Source: Piscinibacter caeni (lineage in GTDB: Bacteria; Pseudomonadota; Gammaproteobacteria; Burkholderiales; Burkholderiaceae_C). From it: a stretch of 64,000 nt of DNA. Below are positions 1 to 6,907 of the stretch, piece by piece (within the stretch, counting starts at the first letter, position 1; each line of letters opens with the position of its first letter). The notes beneath the pieces were generated by a model. That model did no database searches, was not told the DNA's origin, and saw nothing but the letters and a program-made list of their open reading frames with translations. A program made the position numbers and the translations under genes. The stretch covers positions 62,001-126,000 of the forward strand of contig KZ836104.1 in the NCBI GenBank assembly GCA_003265685.1, read 5' to 3'.

Positions 1-192
1 ATCGCCGGCATCGGCATCTATGTCTCGTCGGCGCTGCTGATCGGCTACTTCATGCGCCGCCACGGCCGCTACGGCTGGGCCGCCACGCTCGCGGTGGCGA
101 TCGGCGTGCCGCTGTTCTTCTGGGCGGTGTTCGAACGCTGGTTCCTGGTGCTGCTGCCCAAGGGCCCGCTCGAGCACCTGCTCGGGCTGTAA
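1..192 (+). CDS. Tripartite tricarboxylate transporter, TctB-type small membrane subunit (C-terminal part)
   Basis: The reading frame is open from the first base and ends at a TAA at 190-192. The 63 visible residues form two hydrophobic segments separated by a basic loop (FMRRHGRYG) and end in PLEHLLGL, as in the last helices of TctB proteins. TctB is the small membrane subunit that works with the large channel subunit TctA and a periplasmic binding protein (TctC/Bug type) to take up carboxylates using the ion gradient. The assignment rests mainly on position: tctA starts nine bases downstream. The 5' part and any tctC lie outside the window. Confidence 0.72.
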   Translation: MAGIGIYVSSALLIGYFMRRHGRYGWAATLAVAIGVPLFFWAVFERWFLVLLPKGPLEHLLGL

Positions 193-201
193 GGGGCGAC
201 G

Positions 202-1716
202 ATGGAAGAGATCGGCAACCTCCTGCACGGCTTCCAGGTGGCGCTGACGCTGCCCAACCTGGGCTTCATGCTGGTCGGCCTGCTGCTGGGCGTGCTGATC
301 GGCGTGCTGCCGGGGCTGGGCGGCGCCAACGGCGTGGCCATCCTGCTGCCGCTGACCTTCAGCATGAACCCGACGTCGGCCATCATCATGCTGTCGTGCA
401 TCTACTGGGGTGCGCTGTTCGGCGGGGCGATCACCTCGATCCTGTTCAACATCCCGGGCGAGCCCTGGTCGGTGGCGACCACCTTCGACGGCTACCCGAT
501 GGCCCAGCAGGGCAAGGCGGCGCAGGCCCTGACGGCGGCGTTCACCTCGTCCTTCGTCGGCGCGTTCTTCGCCGTCGTGCTGATCACCTTCCTGGCGCCC
601 TGGCTGGCGAAGTTCGCGCTCCAGTTCGGGCCGGCCGAGTTCTTCGCGGTGCAGTTGCTGACCTTCTGCAGCTTCGTGGGCATGAGCAAGGAGCCGCCGG
701 CCAAGACCATCGCGGCGATGATGCTCGGCTTCGCGCTCGCGGCGGTCGGGCTCGACTCGGTCACCGGCACGCTGCGCATGACCTTCGACGTGCCGCAGTT
801 GCTCAAGGGCTTCGACTTCCTGATCGCGGTGATCGGCCTGTTCGGCATCGGCGAGATCCTGCTGACGATGGAGGAGGGCCTGGCCTTCAAGGGCAAGAGC
901 GCGCGCATCAGCGCGACGGTGGTGTTCCGCACCTGGCGCGAGCTGCTGCAGTTCTGGAAGGTGTTCCTGCGCTCCACCGCGATCGGCTGCTGGATGGGCA
1001 TCACGCCCGGCGGCGCGACGCCGGCCTCGTTCATGGGCTACGGCACGGCGCAGCGCTTCTCGAAGAACCCGCAGCAGTTCGGCAAGGGCGCGATCGAGGG
1101 CGTGGTCGCGCCCGAGACGGCCGCGCACGCGGCCGGCACCTCGGCGCTGCTGCCCATGCTGACGCTGGGCATCCCCGGCTCGCCGACCGCCGCGGTGCTG
1201 CTGGGCGGCCTGCTGATCTGGGGCCTGCAGCCCGGGCCGATGCTGTTCGTCGAGCAGAAGGATTTCGTCTGGGGCCTGATCGCCTCGATGTACCTGGGCA
1301 ACCTGGTCGGCCTGCTGGTGGTGCTGACCACCGTGCCGTGGTGGGCGGCGCTGCTGCGCATCCCGTTCGCGGTCATCGCCCCGGTGATCATCATGATCTG
1401 CGCGATCGGCGCCTACACGGTGCACAGCTCGATGTTCGACGTGGTGCTGATGATGGTGTTCGGCGTGCTCGGCTACCTCTTCAAGAAGCTCAAGTACCCG
1501 CTCGCGCCGCTGGTGCTGGCGCTGGTGCTGGGCGACATGGCCGAGGCCAGCTTCCGCCAGGCGATGCTGCTGTCGCAGGGCAGCCTGGCGATCTTCTGGT
1601 CCAACCCGCTGGTGGGCTCGATCACCGCGCTGGCGCTGGTGATGCTGGTGTCGCCGCTGTGGGGCATCGCCAAGAAGGTGGCGCGGCGCCGCGAGTACAC
1701 GGAGGCCAAGACATGA
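202..1716 (+). CDS. tctA: Tripartite tricarboxylate transporter, large permease subunit TctA
   Basis: This 504-residue, very hydrophobic protein has the length and profile of TctA (about 12 membrane segments). Family signatures are the early glycine-rich stretch GVLPGLGGANGVAILLPLTF (residues about 36-55) and a second copy of the fold around GITPGGATPASFMGYG and TSALLPMLTLGIPGSPTAA. These two pseudo-repeated motifs are typical of the family. TctA is the transmembrane channel for a carboxylate brought by a periplasmic binding protein. It follows the tctB end by nine bases, and its stop overlaps the next start (ATGA at 1713-1716), so the three genes are probably co-transcribed. The substrate cannot be read from the sequence. 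Confidence 0.93.
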   Translation: MEEIGNLLHGFQVALTLPNLGFMLVGLLLGVLIGVLPGLGGANGVAILLPLTFSMNPTSAIIMLSCIYWGALFGGAITSILFNIPGEPWSVATTFDGYPMAQQGKAAQALTAAFTSSFVGAFFAVVLITFLAPWLAKFALQFGPAEFFAVQLLTFCSFVGMSKEPPAKTIAAMMLGFALAAVGLDSVTGTLRMTFDVPQLLKGFDFLIAVIGLFGIGEILLTMEEGLAFKGKSARISATVVFRTWRELLQFWKVFLRSTAIGCWMGITPGGATPASFMGYGTAQRFSKNPQQFGKGAIEGVVAPETAAHAAGTSALLPMLTLGIPGSPTAAVLLGGLLIWGLQPGPMLFVEQKDFVWGLIASMYLGNLVGLLVVLTTVPWWAALLRIPFAVIAPVIIMICAIGAYTVHSSMFDVVLMMVFGVLGYLFKKLKYPLAPLVLALVLGDMAEASFRQAMLLSQGSLAIFWSNPLVGSITALALVMLVSPLWGIAKKVARRREYTEAKT

Positions 1717-2723
1717 AGTTCGCGGTGGTCGGCGCCGGGGCGATCGGCGGCTACCTCGGGGCACGGCTCGCGCTGGCGGGCGAGCAGGTCACCTTCATCG
1801 CGCGCAACCGCAACCTGGAGGCGATCAACGCCCGCGGCTTCCGCCTACTCGAGGAGGACGGCAGCGAGCGGCACACGAGCGCGGTGCGCGCCGTGCAGCG
1901 CATGGCCGAGGCCGGCCCGCAGGATGCCGTGCTGCTGACGCTCAAGGCGCACCAGGTGCGCGACGTGCTGCCCGAGCTGCGCGCGCTGTTCGGCCCGCAG
2001 ACCATGGTGGTGACGATGATCAACGGCATCCCGTGGTGGTACTTCCACAAGCTCGCCGGCCCGTACGAGGGGAGACAGCTCGAGAGCGTGGACCCGGGCG
2101 GCCTGATCGCCCAGCACATCGAGCCCGAGCGCATCGTCGGCAGCATCGTCTACCCGGCCAGCGAGCTGCTCGAGCCGGGCGTGGTGAAGGTGATCGAGGG
2201 CAACCGCTTCTCGATCGGCGAGCTCGACGGGTCGCGCAGCGAGCGCGTCGAGGCGCTGTCGCAGGCGCTAATGAAGGCCGGCTTCAAGGCGCCGGTGGCG
2301 CGCGACATCCGCTCCGAGCTGTGGGTCAAGCTGTGGGGCAACCTGAGCTTCAACCCGATCTCGGCGCTGACGCATGCGACGCTGGAGCAGATCTGCCGCT
2401 TCGGCCCGACCCGCGAGCTGGCCGCCGCGATGATGCGCGAAGCGCAGGCGGTGGCCGAGAAGCTCGGCGTGCGCTTCAAGATCACGCTCGAGCAGCGCAT
2501 TGCCGGGGCCGAGGCCGTGGGCGCGCACAAGACCTCGATGCTGCAGGATGTGGAGCACGGCCGCGCGCTCGAGCTCGAGGCGCTGGTCGGCTCGGTGGTC
2601 GAGCTCGGCCGCATCACCGAGACGCCGACGCCCACGATCCAGGCGATCTACGCCGCCACCAGCCTGCTGGCCCGCACGCTGGCCGAGCAGCGCGGGCGCC
2701 TCGAGGTACAGGCTCAGCCGTAG
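1713..2723 (+). CDS. Ketopantoate reductase family protein (PanE/ApbA-like)
   Basis: The 336-residue protein begins MKFAVVGAGAIGGYLGARLA, a GxGxxG Rossmann motif typical of 2-dehydropantoate 2-reductases. It keeps the family core ELWVKLWGNLSFNPISALT (Lys and Asn of the active site) near residues 207-225 and the C-terminal KTSMLQD segment. Family members reduce a 2-keto acid with NADPH; PanE itself makes pantoate for CoA. Start 1713 overlaps the tctA stop by four bases, so translation is likely coupled. Its place in a carboxylate transporter operon, with a fumarylacetoacetate-hydrolase family gene next door, suggests a catabolic keto-acid reductase rather than the vitamin enzyme, but this is inference. 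Confidence 0.85.
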   Translation: MKFAVVGAGAIGGYLGARLALAGEQVTFIARNRNLEAINARGFRLLEEDGSERHTSAVRAVQRMAEAGPQDAVLLTLKAHQVRDVLPELRALFGPQTMVVTMINGIPWWYFHKLAGPYEGRQLESVDPGGLIAQHIEPERIVGSIVYPASELLEPGVVKVIEGNRFSIGELDGSRSERVEALSQALMKAGFKAPVARDIRSELWVKLWGNLSFNPISALTHATLEQICRFGPTRELAAAMMREAQAVAEKLGVRFKITLEQRIAGAEAVGAHKTSMLQDVEHGRALELEALVGSVVELGRITETPTPTIQAIYAATSLLARTLAEQRGRLEVQAQP

Positions 2724-3478
2724 GTGTTGGCGAGCCGGCCGATGCCGTCGATCTCGACTTCGACGCTCGTGCCCGGCTTCATCGGCAGCACGCCCAGCGA
2801 GGTGCCGCACAGGATCACGTCGCCCGGCTCGAGCGTCATGTCCTGGGACAGCCGGGCGACGAGTTCGTGCGGGCCGAAGATCATGTCGGAGAGCGGGTAG
2901 TTCTGGCGCTCGCGGCCGCCGACCAGCGTCTTCACGCTGGCGGTCGCCGGGTCGAACGCGGTCTCGATCACCGGGCCGAGCGGCGCGAAGCCGTCGAAGC
3001 CCTTGGCGCGGGTCCATTGCGCGAAGGCGGGGTCGCGGTTCAGCAGCTCGATGGCGGTCAGGTCGTTGGCGCAGGTGTAGCCGAAGATGTGCGCCGCCGC
3101 CTGCTCGCGGGAAATGCCCTGGGTGCGCCGGCCGATCACGATCGCGAGCTCGCCCTCGTAGGCCACGCGGCCGACCTCGGGTGCGACGGCGGCGATCGCC
3201 TGGCCGTGGGCGGCCAGCGCGCTGGGCGTCTTCAGGAAATACAGCGGTTCGGCCGGCACCGCCCAGCCGTTCTTCTGCGCCGCGGCGTGGAAGTTGTTCC
3301 AAAGCGCGAGCATCTTGCCGGGCCGGCAGGGCGGCAGCCATTGCGCGCCCTCGAGCGCCACCGTCTCGCCGGTGGGGCGCGGTGCGTCGAACAGGTCGCC
3401 GTCGTGCACCACGAGCGTGTTGCCCTCCTGCAGGCCGAACAGGTCCCGGCCGCCCACGCGGCAGCGCATCCACTTCAT
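2714..3478 (-). CDS. Fumarylacetoacetate hydrolase family protein
   Basis: At 254 residues this has the size of the FAH superfamily of 2-keto-acid hydratases and hydrolases. The conserved core is visible: EGELAIVIGRRTQGI (metal-binding Glu) near residues 135-150, FGYTCANDLTAIELLNRDP, KGFDGFAPLGPVI, then LSQDMTLEPGDVILCGTSLGV and the terminal VEVEIDGIGRLANTY. These enzymes bind Mg2+ or Mn2+ and act on fumarylpyruvate-like, 2-oxo-hepta-dioate-like or acylpyruvate substrates in aromatic degradation. The 3' ends of this gene and the convergent PanE-like gene overlap by ten bases. The exact substrate cannot be assigned; homologues are often called 5-oxopent-3-ene-1,2,5-tricarboxylate decarboxylase or fumarylpyruvate hydrolase. 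Confidence 0.88.
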   Translation of the reverse strand: MKWMRCRVGGRDLFGLQEGNTLVVHDGDLFDAPRPTGETVALEGAQWLPPCRPGKMLALWNNFHAAAQKNGWAVPAEPLYFLKTPSALAAHGQAIAAVAPEVGRVAYEGELAIVIGRRTQGISREQAAAHIFGYTCANDLTAIELLNRDPAFAQWTRAKGFDGFAPLGPVIETAFDPATASVKTLVGGRERQNYPLSDMIFGPHELVARLSQDMTLEPGDVILCGTSLGVLPMKPGTSVEVEIDGIGRLANTYG

Positions 3479-3482
3479 CGTT

Positions 3483-3944
3483 TCAGTCCTTCAGCAAGGC
3501 GTTGACGGCGCGCCACTCGGCCTCGGTTACCGGCGTGATCGAGAGCCGGCTGCCCGGCCGCAGCAGCAGCATCGAGGCGAGCTGCGGCAGCTCGCGCATG
3601 CGCTTGAGCTGCAGCAGCGGCCTCTTGCGGCGCAGCTTCACGTCGACGAGCAGCCAGCGCGGCGCCTCGCGGCTCGACTTCGCGTCGAAGTACGGGCTCT
3701 TCGGGTCGAACTGCGTCTCGTCGGGGTAGGGCGTGCTGGCCACTTCGGCCAGGCCGGCCACGCCGGGCTCGGGGCAGGACGAGTGGTAGAAGAGCACGCC
3801 GTCGCCGATGCGCATCTGGTCGCGCATGTAGTTGCGCGCCTGGTAGTTGCGCACGCCGAACCAGGGCACCGTCTGCTTCGGTGCGGCCATGAGGTCGTCG
3901 ATCGAGCACTCGGAGGGCTCGCTCTTCATCAGCCAGTAGGCCAT
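3483..3944 (-). CDS. EVE domain-containing protein
   Basis: The protein starts MAYWLMKSEPSECSIDDL, the standard beginning of EVE (PUA-like) proteins, and continues with FGVRNYQARNYMRDQM, IGDGVLFYHSSCPEPGVAGLAEV and WLLVDVKLRRK. EVE folds are related to YTH/PUA domains and are thought to bind modified nucleic-acid bases; no enzymatic role is established. An upstream ATG at 3986 would add 14 residues but would place coding sequence over the 3' strand of the 6S RNA closing stem, so 3944 is preferred. With it the protein is 153 residues, typical for the family. The gene follows the 6S RNA on the same strand, as dicistronic partners of 6S RNA often do, and may be transcribed from the same promoter. 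Confidence 0.9.
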   Translation of the reverse strand: MAYWLMKSEPSECSIDDLMAAPKQTVPWFGVRNYQARNYMRDQMRIGDGVLFYHSSCPEPGVAGLAEVASTPYPDETQFDPKSPYFDAKSSREAPRWLLVDVKLRRKRPLLQLKRMRELPQLASMLLLRPGSRLSITPVTEAEWRAVNALLKD

Positions 3945-3975
3945 CGCGCGGGGAAGGGCGGGCGAAGGGAAGAAG

Positions 3976-4154
3976 GTGTCCGCCACGAACCGGGAGCCGC
4001 ATTCCTGAACCCAGGGGATTCAGGTGGGCGAGGTCAGCGGGGCTTCGGGTTCATCTGACGCGAGACGATCACACCTGCCGGGCGATGTTCCAAGCCCTTG
4101 CTCGTACGAGCATCGGTTCCAGGAAATATAAGACTCACGCGAACGCGACGGACC
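3976..4154 (-). ncRNA. ssrS: 6S RNA, regulator of housekeeping RNA polymerase
   Basis: Read leftwards from 4154, this ~180-nt stretch has the architecture of 6S RNA. A closing stem pairs 4153-4144 (GTCCGTCGCG) with 3987-3978 (CGTGGCGGAC): ten pairs, two of them G-U. A 3' arm hairpin forms between CCTGAA and TTCAGG (about 4024-4004), matching the corresponding hairpin of the Escherichia coli RNA, and the 5' arm carries GATGCTCG...GCAAGGGCTTGGAACATCGCC. A -10 element TAGAAT lies at 4165-4160, about six bases before the predicted 5' end; no good -35 is visible. 6S RNA mimics an open promoter and sequesters sigma70-polymerase. Position just downstream of zapA is the classical location. The ends are estimates. 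Confidence 0.78.
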
Positions 4155-4184
4155 GGGCCATTCTACGCGCCGGTCCGCGGCGCG

Positions 4185-4502
4185 CTAGAGCAATTGGCCG
4201 TCGTTTGCCAAGGATTGGTCGATGCGGCGGATCAGCGCGTCGACGTCGACGGGTTCGTCGGCGCCGGCCGGATCGGCCGCCGGAGCCGCTGCAGTGGACA
4301 CCGGCCGCTCCGCCAGCGCGAAGGCCAGGTTCAACGCCGCCAGCACCGCGATGCGCTCGCGCGCCTTGACCTTGCCGGCATCGCGGATCGCGCTCATCTC
4401 GCGATCGACGTTGCCGACCGCCTCGAGCAGCGACTGCTCGCCGCCCTCCGGGCAGCCGAGGATGTAGCTCTGCCCCATGATCGTGACCTCGATCTGCTTC
4501 AC
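4185..4502 (-). CDS. zapA: Cell division protein ZapA
   Basis: This 105-residue protein starts MKQIEVTIMGQSYILGCPEGGEQ, matching the ZapA N-terminal beta-domain (IxVxIxGxxYxxxCPxGEEExLxxAA). VDREMSAIRDAGKVKARERIAVLAALNLA follows, the start of its coiled coil, then a Pro/Ala-rich linker and a short C-terminal helix. ZapA cross-links FtsZ protofilaments at the Z ring. The start overlaps the stop of the upstream small coiled-coil gene (4499-4502, ATGA). The order coiled-coil gene-zapA-6S RNA is the usual arrangement in betaproteobacteria and supports all three calls. Confidence 0.95.
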   Translation of the reverse strand: MKQIEVTIMGQSYILGCPEGGEQSLLEAVGNVDREMSAIRDAGKVKARERIAVLAALNLAFALAERPVSTAAAPAADPAGADEPVDVDALIRRIDQSLANDGQLL

Positions 4503-4720
4503 GCCGGGCCCCCGTCGCCCGCATCGCGTGCCTCGGCCGGCAGGCGTTCGAGCAGGGTGTCGATGCGCTGGCGGGCGGTGTTCAGGCGGCCGCGCAACTG
4601 GTCGCGCTCCTGGGTGACCGCGGCGAGCTGCTGCAGCAGCAGGGCATGGGTGCGCTGCTGTTCCTGGTGGCGCAGCAGCAGGCGTTCGACCCGGTCCGCG
4701 AGTTCCTGGAGCTTGGACAT
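4499..4720 (-). CDS. Small coiled-coil protein, ZapB-like cell division partner
   Basis: The 73-residue product starting MSKLQELADRVERLLLRHQEQQ is almost entirely heptad-like helix, with many Leu, Gln and Arg, then a short acidic tail (AEARDAGDGGPA). Such proteins are found directly upstream of zapA in many proteobacteria and are annotated as TIGR02449-type or ZapB-like; a role at the division septum is inferred from context. The longer frame to 4885 adds an Arg/Pro-rich, non-helical extension typical of GC-rich read-through, so the ATG at 4720 is preferred. A possible -10, TACAAT, lies at 4753-4748 on the same strand. Its stop overlaps the zapA start. Confidence 0.8.
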   Translation of the reverse strand: MSKLQELADRVERLLLRHQEQQRTHALLLQQLAAVTQERDQLRGRLNTARQRIDTLLERLPAEARDAGDGGPA

Positions 4721-4919
4721 GACGCGCAAGTGGAGGGCGTGGCGGTCATTGTAGGCGGCGGCCCACCAGCGGCCGACCCGGCGCGGCGGCGCGGCGTGCA
4801 GCGTGTCACGCGGCTGTCGCGTGCCGTTCGGGCGCGGCCCGTGGCGTGGCGGTCCGCTCACTGGACTACCCTCCGTGCTGCGCACTCCGGGATGAGCGCT
4901 TGGGAGCGGCCCGGCGCGC

Positions 4920-5522
4920 TCATGGCTTGTCGTCCGGCAGCGGCAAGGGCTGGGTCAGCAGCCGGTTCGGCGAACTCGGCTCCCACAGTGCCGCCGGCTC
5001 GGTGTCGATCGTGGCCGTCGCCGCGTGCAGCAGCGCCAGGCTGGCCCGCGAGCCGATCTGTCGCACCAGCTGCAGCTGGCGCTGCGACCAGGTGACCGGC
5101 GCGCCCGTCTGTTCGCAGCTGAAGGTGCCGAACAGCACCCCGTTGATCGAGAAGCAGACGTCCAGCACCGAGTGGATGTCCAGCGGCTCCAGGTAGTCGG
5201 CCAGGAAGATCCGCGTGGTGGCATGGTTGCGCGCGTCGGAGGCGATGACGCAGCCGTCGGCCAGCAGGGCGTCGAAGTAGGGGCCGACGGCGGCATTGAG
5301 CATGTCCGTTGCGGTCACCATGCCGCCGTAACGCCGGTCGTACATCGCCAGGCAGCGCAGCGCCCGGCCCTCGGCGGTGTCGATGAAGATCCAGACTCCG
5401 GCGCGGGTGCATCCGATCTGCGCCGCCAGCGCTTCGGTGAACTGTTCGAGAAAGCGCACCCGGTCGATCTCGCCGCGGTCGAGGCGGCCGCAGATCACCT
5501 GGATGTCGTTCGGGTCGGACAT
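4920..5522 (-). CDS. GAF domain protein
   Basis: This 200-residue protein has one GAF-type sensory domain covering most of its length. It shows helices FLEQFTEALAAQIGCTRAGVWIFID, then CLAMYDRRYGG, SDARNHATTRIFLADYLEPLDIHSVLDVCFSINGVLFGTFSCEQTG and a terminal helix SQRQLQLVRQIGSRASLALLHA. There is no output domain; the last 25 residues are a Pro/Leu-rich tail. GAF domains bind small ligands or mediate dimerisation; the ligand here is unknown. The start at 5522 is set by a GGAG nine bases upstream; the frame continues to 5627 without a better signal. A lux-box-like palindrome is centred about 43 bp upstream of the start codon, suggesting LuxR-type control. Confidence 0.8.
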   Translation of the reverse strand: MSDPNDIQVICGRLDRGEIDRVRFLEQFTEALAAQIGCTRAGVWIFIDTAEGRALRCLAMYDRRYGGMVTATDMLNAAVGPYFDALLADGCVIASDARNHATTRIFLADYLEPLDIHSVLDVCFSINGVLFGTFSCEQTGAPVTWSQRQLQLVRQIGSRASLALLHAATATIDTEPAALWEPSSPNRLLTQPLPLPDDKP

Positions 5523-5555
5523 CGGCCCATTCTCCGGACCGGTTCCCGCGGCCGA

Positions 5556-5575
5556 CACTGCAAGACCTTGCAGGT
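5556..5575 (-). promoter_or_regulatory. lux-box-like palindrome upstream of the GAF gene
   Basis: On the minus strand this reads ACCTGCAAGGTCTTGCAGTG, with a perfect CTGCAAG/CTTGCAG inverted repeat around two central bases. It agrees closely with the classical lux box (ACCTGTAAGATCTTACAGGT). It shares a 13-base identity, AAGACCTTGCAGG on the plus strand, with the box beside luxR at 22728-22747. It lies in the 71-base gap between nth and the GAF gene. A candidate -10, GAGAAT, lies at 5534-5529 at the spacing expected for LuxR-type activation. It is probably an operator, not a terminator: the central gap is too small for an RNA loop and no T-tract follows. Confidence 0.6.
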
Positions 5576-5593
5576 GTCCCGCGAACGAGGGGG

Positions 5594-6232
5594 TCAGCCG
5601 GCCGGGTGGGTCCGGGCCCAGTCGCACCAGCGGGCGAGCGCACAGTCACCGCAGCGCGGCGAGCGTGCGACGCAGACGTAGCGGCCGTGCAGGATCAGCC
5701 AGTGGTGCGCGTCTTCCAGGTAGGCCGCCGGCACGCGCGCCAGCAGGCGCTGCTCGACCTCCAGCGGGTTGCGGCCGGGGGCCAGGCCGGTGCGGTTGGC
5801 GACCCGGAATACATGGGTGTCGACTGCCAGCGTCGGCTCGCCGAAGGCCACGTTCAGCACCACGTTGGCCGTCTTGCGGCCGACACCGGGCAGCGCCTCC
5901 AGCGCCGCGCGCTCGCGCGGCACCTCGCCGCCGTGGCGCTCGACCAGCAGGCGGCAGGTTTCGTACAGGTTCTTCGCCTTGTTGCGGTACAGGCCGATCG
6001 TGCGGATCGCCTCGGTCAGCGCAGGCAGGCCGAGCGCGAGCATCTTCTGCGGCGTGTTGGCACGCGGGAACAGCCGGCGGGTCGCCTTGTTGACGCCGGC
6101 ATCGGTCGCCTGGGCCGACAGCAGCACGGCCGCCAGCAGCTCGAACACGTTGGTGTACTCGAGTTCGCTGGCCGGCTGCGGGTTGGCGACCTTGAGCGTG
6201 GCGAAGAAGGGTTCGACGGATTCGGGTTTCAT
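5594..6232 (-). CDS. nth: Endonuclease III
   Basis: The 212-residue protein has the full endonuclease III layout. The helix-hairpin-helix [14 protein letters not shown] contains the catalytic Lys120, VDTHVFRV contains the catalytic Asp138, and the C-terminal [4Fe-4S] loop has cysteines at 187, 194, 197 and 203 (C-X6-C-X2-C-X5-C). It excises oxidised pyrimidines and cleaves the abasic site in base-excision repair. Its start overlaps the stop of the RnfB-like gene (6229-6232, ATGA). The pair, both Fe-S proteins, is a common operon in proteobacteria. Confidence 0.96.
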   Translation of the reverse strand: MKPESVEPFFATLKVANPQPASELEYTNVFELLAAVLLSAQATDAGVNKATRRLFPRANTPQKMLALGLPALTEAIRTIGLYRNKAKNLYETCRLLVERHGGEVPRERAALEALPGVGRKTANVVLNVAFGEPTLAVDTHVFRVANRTGLAPGRNPLEVEQRLLARVPAAYLEDAHHWLILHGRYVCVARSPRCGDCALARWCDWARTHPAG

Positions 6233-6900
6233 GGTTCCGTCGCCGTACCGCGCCGGGCGCGCGCCCGCGCCAGCGCTTCTTCGATGACGCGGCGCTTGTT
6301 TTCGATCGCCGCCGGGTCGCTCAGGCGGGTCTGGTTCGGCAGGTCGGCCAGCTTGGCCTCGGCCTTGGCGGCCAGCCGGGCCTCGTTCTCGCGCGCGTCG
6401 CGTGCCACCCGCAGGCGGTGGAAGGTGTAGCGCTCGCGCGCCTGGGCGGCCTGCGCGGGCGACCAGGCGTCCCAGCCGGTGCGCGCGCCGCTGGCGTCGA
6501 CGAGGGCGATGCAGTCCACCGGGCAGGCCGGCAGGCACAGCTCGCAGCCGGTGCACTGGCCCGCGATCACGGTGTGCATGACCTTGGCGGCGCCGACGAT
6601 GCAGTCCACCGGGCAGGCCTTGATGCACAGGGTGCAGCCGATGCACCAGGCTTCGTCGATCACCGCCAGGCGCAGCGGACCTTCGGCTCCGCGCGCCGGA
6701 TCGAGCGGCAGCGGCGCGCGCCTGGTGATAGAGGCCAGCCGGGCGATGCCTTCGGCGCCGCCCGGCGGGCACTGGTTGATGCCGGCCTCGCCGCTGGCCA
6801 CCGCGCGCGCATACGCCGAGCAGTCGGGGTAGCCGCAGCGGGTGCACTGCGTCTGCGGCAGTGCGGCGTCGATGGCGTCGGCCAGGGCCTCGGGAGTCAC
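6229..6900 (-). CDS. rsxB: RnfB/RsxB-like ferredoxin
   Basis: The 223-residue protein starts with the Fe-S domain of RnfB (cysteines 19, 22, 27 and 44, in [10 protein letters not shown] and INQCPPGG). Two ferredoxin [4Fe-4S] motifs follow ([15 protein letters not shown] and [15 protein letters not shown]), then a charged helical tail. RnfB is normally the cytoplasmic-face electron-transfer subunit of a membrane complex. Here the usual N-terminal membrane anchor is missing and no rnfA, C, D, G or E lies nearby. A soluble electron carrier linked to nth, or a role in Fe-S protein reduction, is more likely than a full Rnf pump. This variant beside nth is common in betaproteobacteria. Confidence 0.88.
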   Translation of the reverse strand: MTPEALADAIDAALPQTQCTRCGYPDCSAYARAVASGEAGINQCPPGGAEGIARLASITRRAPLPLDPARGAEGPLRLAVIDEAWCIGCTLCIKACPVDCIVGAAKVMHTVIAGQCTGCELCLPACPVDCIALVDASGARTGWDAWSPAQAAQARERYTFHRLRVARDARENEARLAAKAEAKLADLPNQTRLSDPAAIENKRRVIEEALARARARRGTATEP

Positions 6901-6907
6901 CCGGGCA

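Noticed and set aside
3945-3986. Longer N-terminus for the EVE protein starting at 3986
   Set aside because: It would overlap the 3' strand of the 6S closing stem, and family members start with MAYWLMKSEP-like sequence.
4125-4130. TATATT as the -10 element of the 6S promoter
   Set aside because: It would start the RNA inside the molecule and lose the 5' strand of the ten-pair closing stem; TAGAAT at 4165-4160 fits the predicted 5' end.
5556-5575. Palindrome as a transcription terminator of nth
   Set aside because: The centre is only two bases, leaving no proper RNA loop, and no T-run follows. The lux-box match explains it better.
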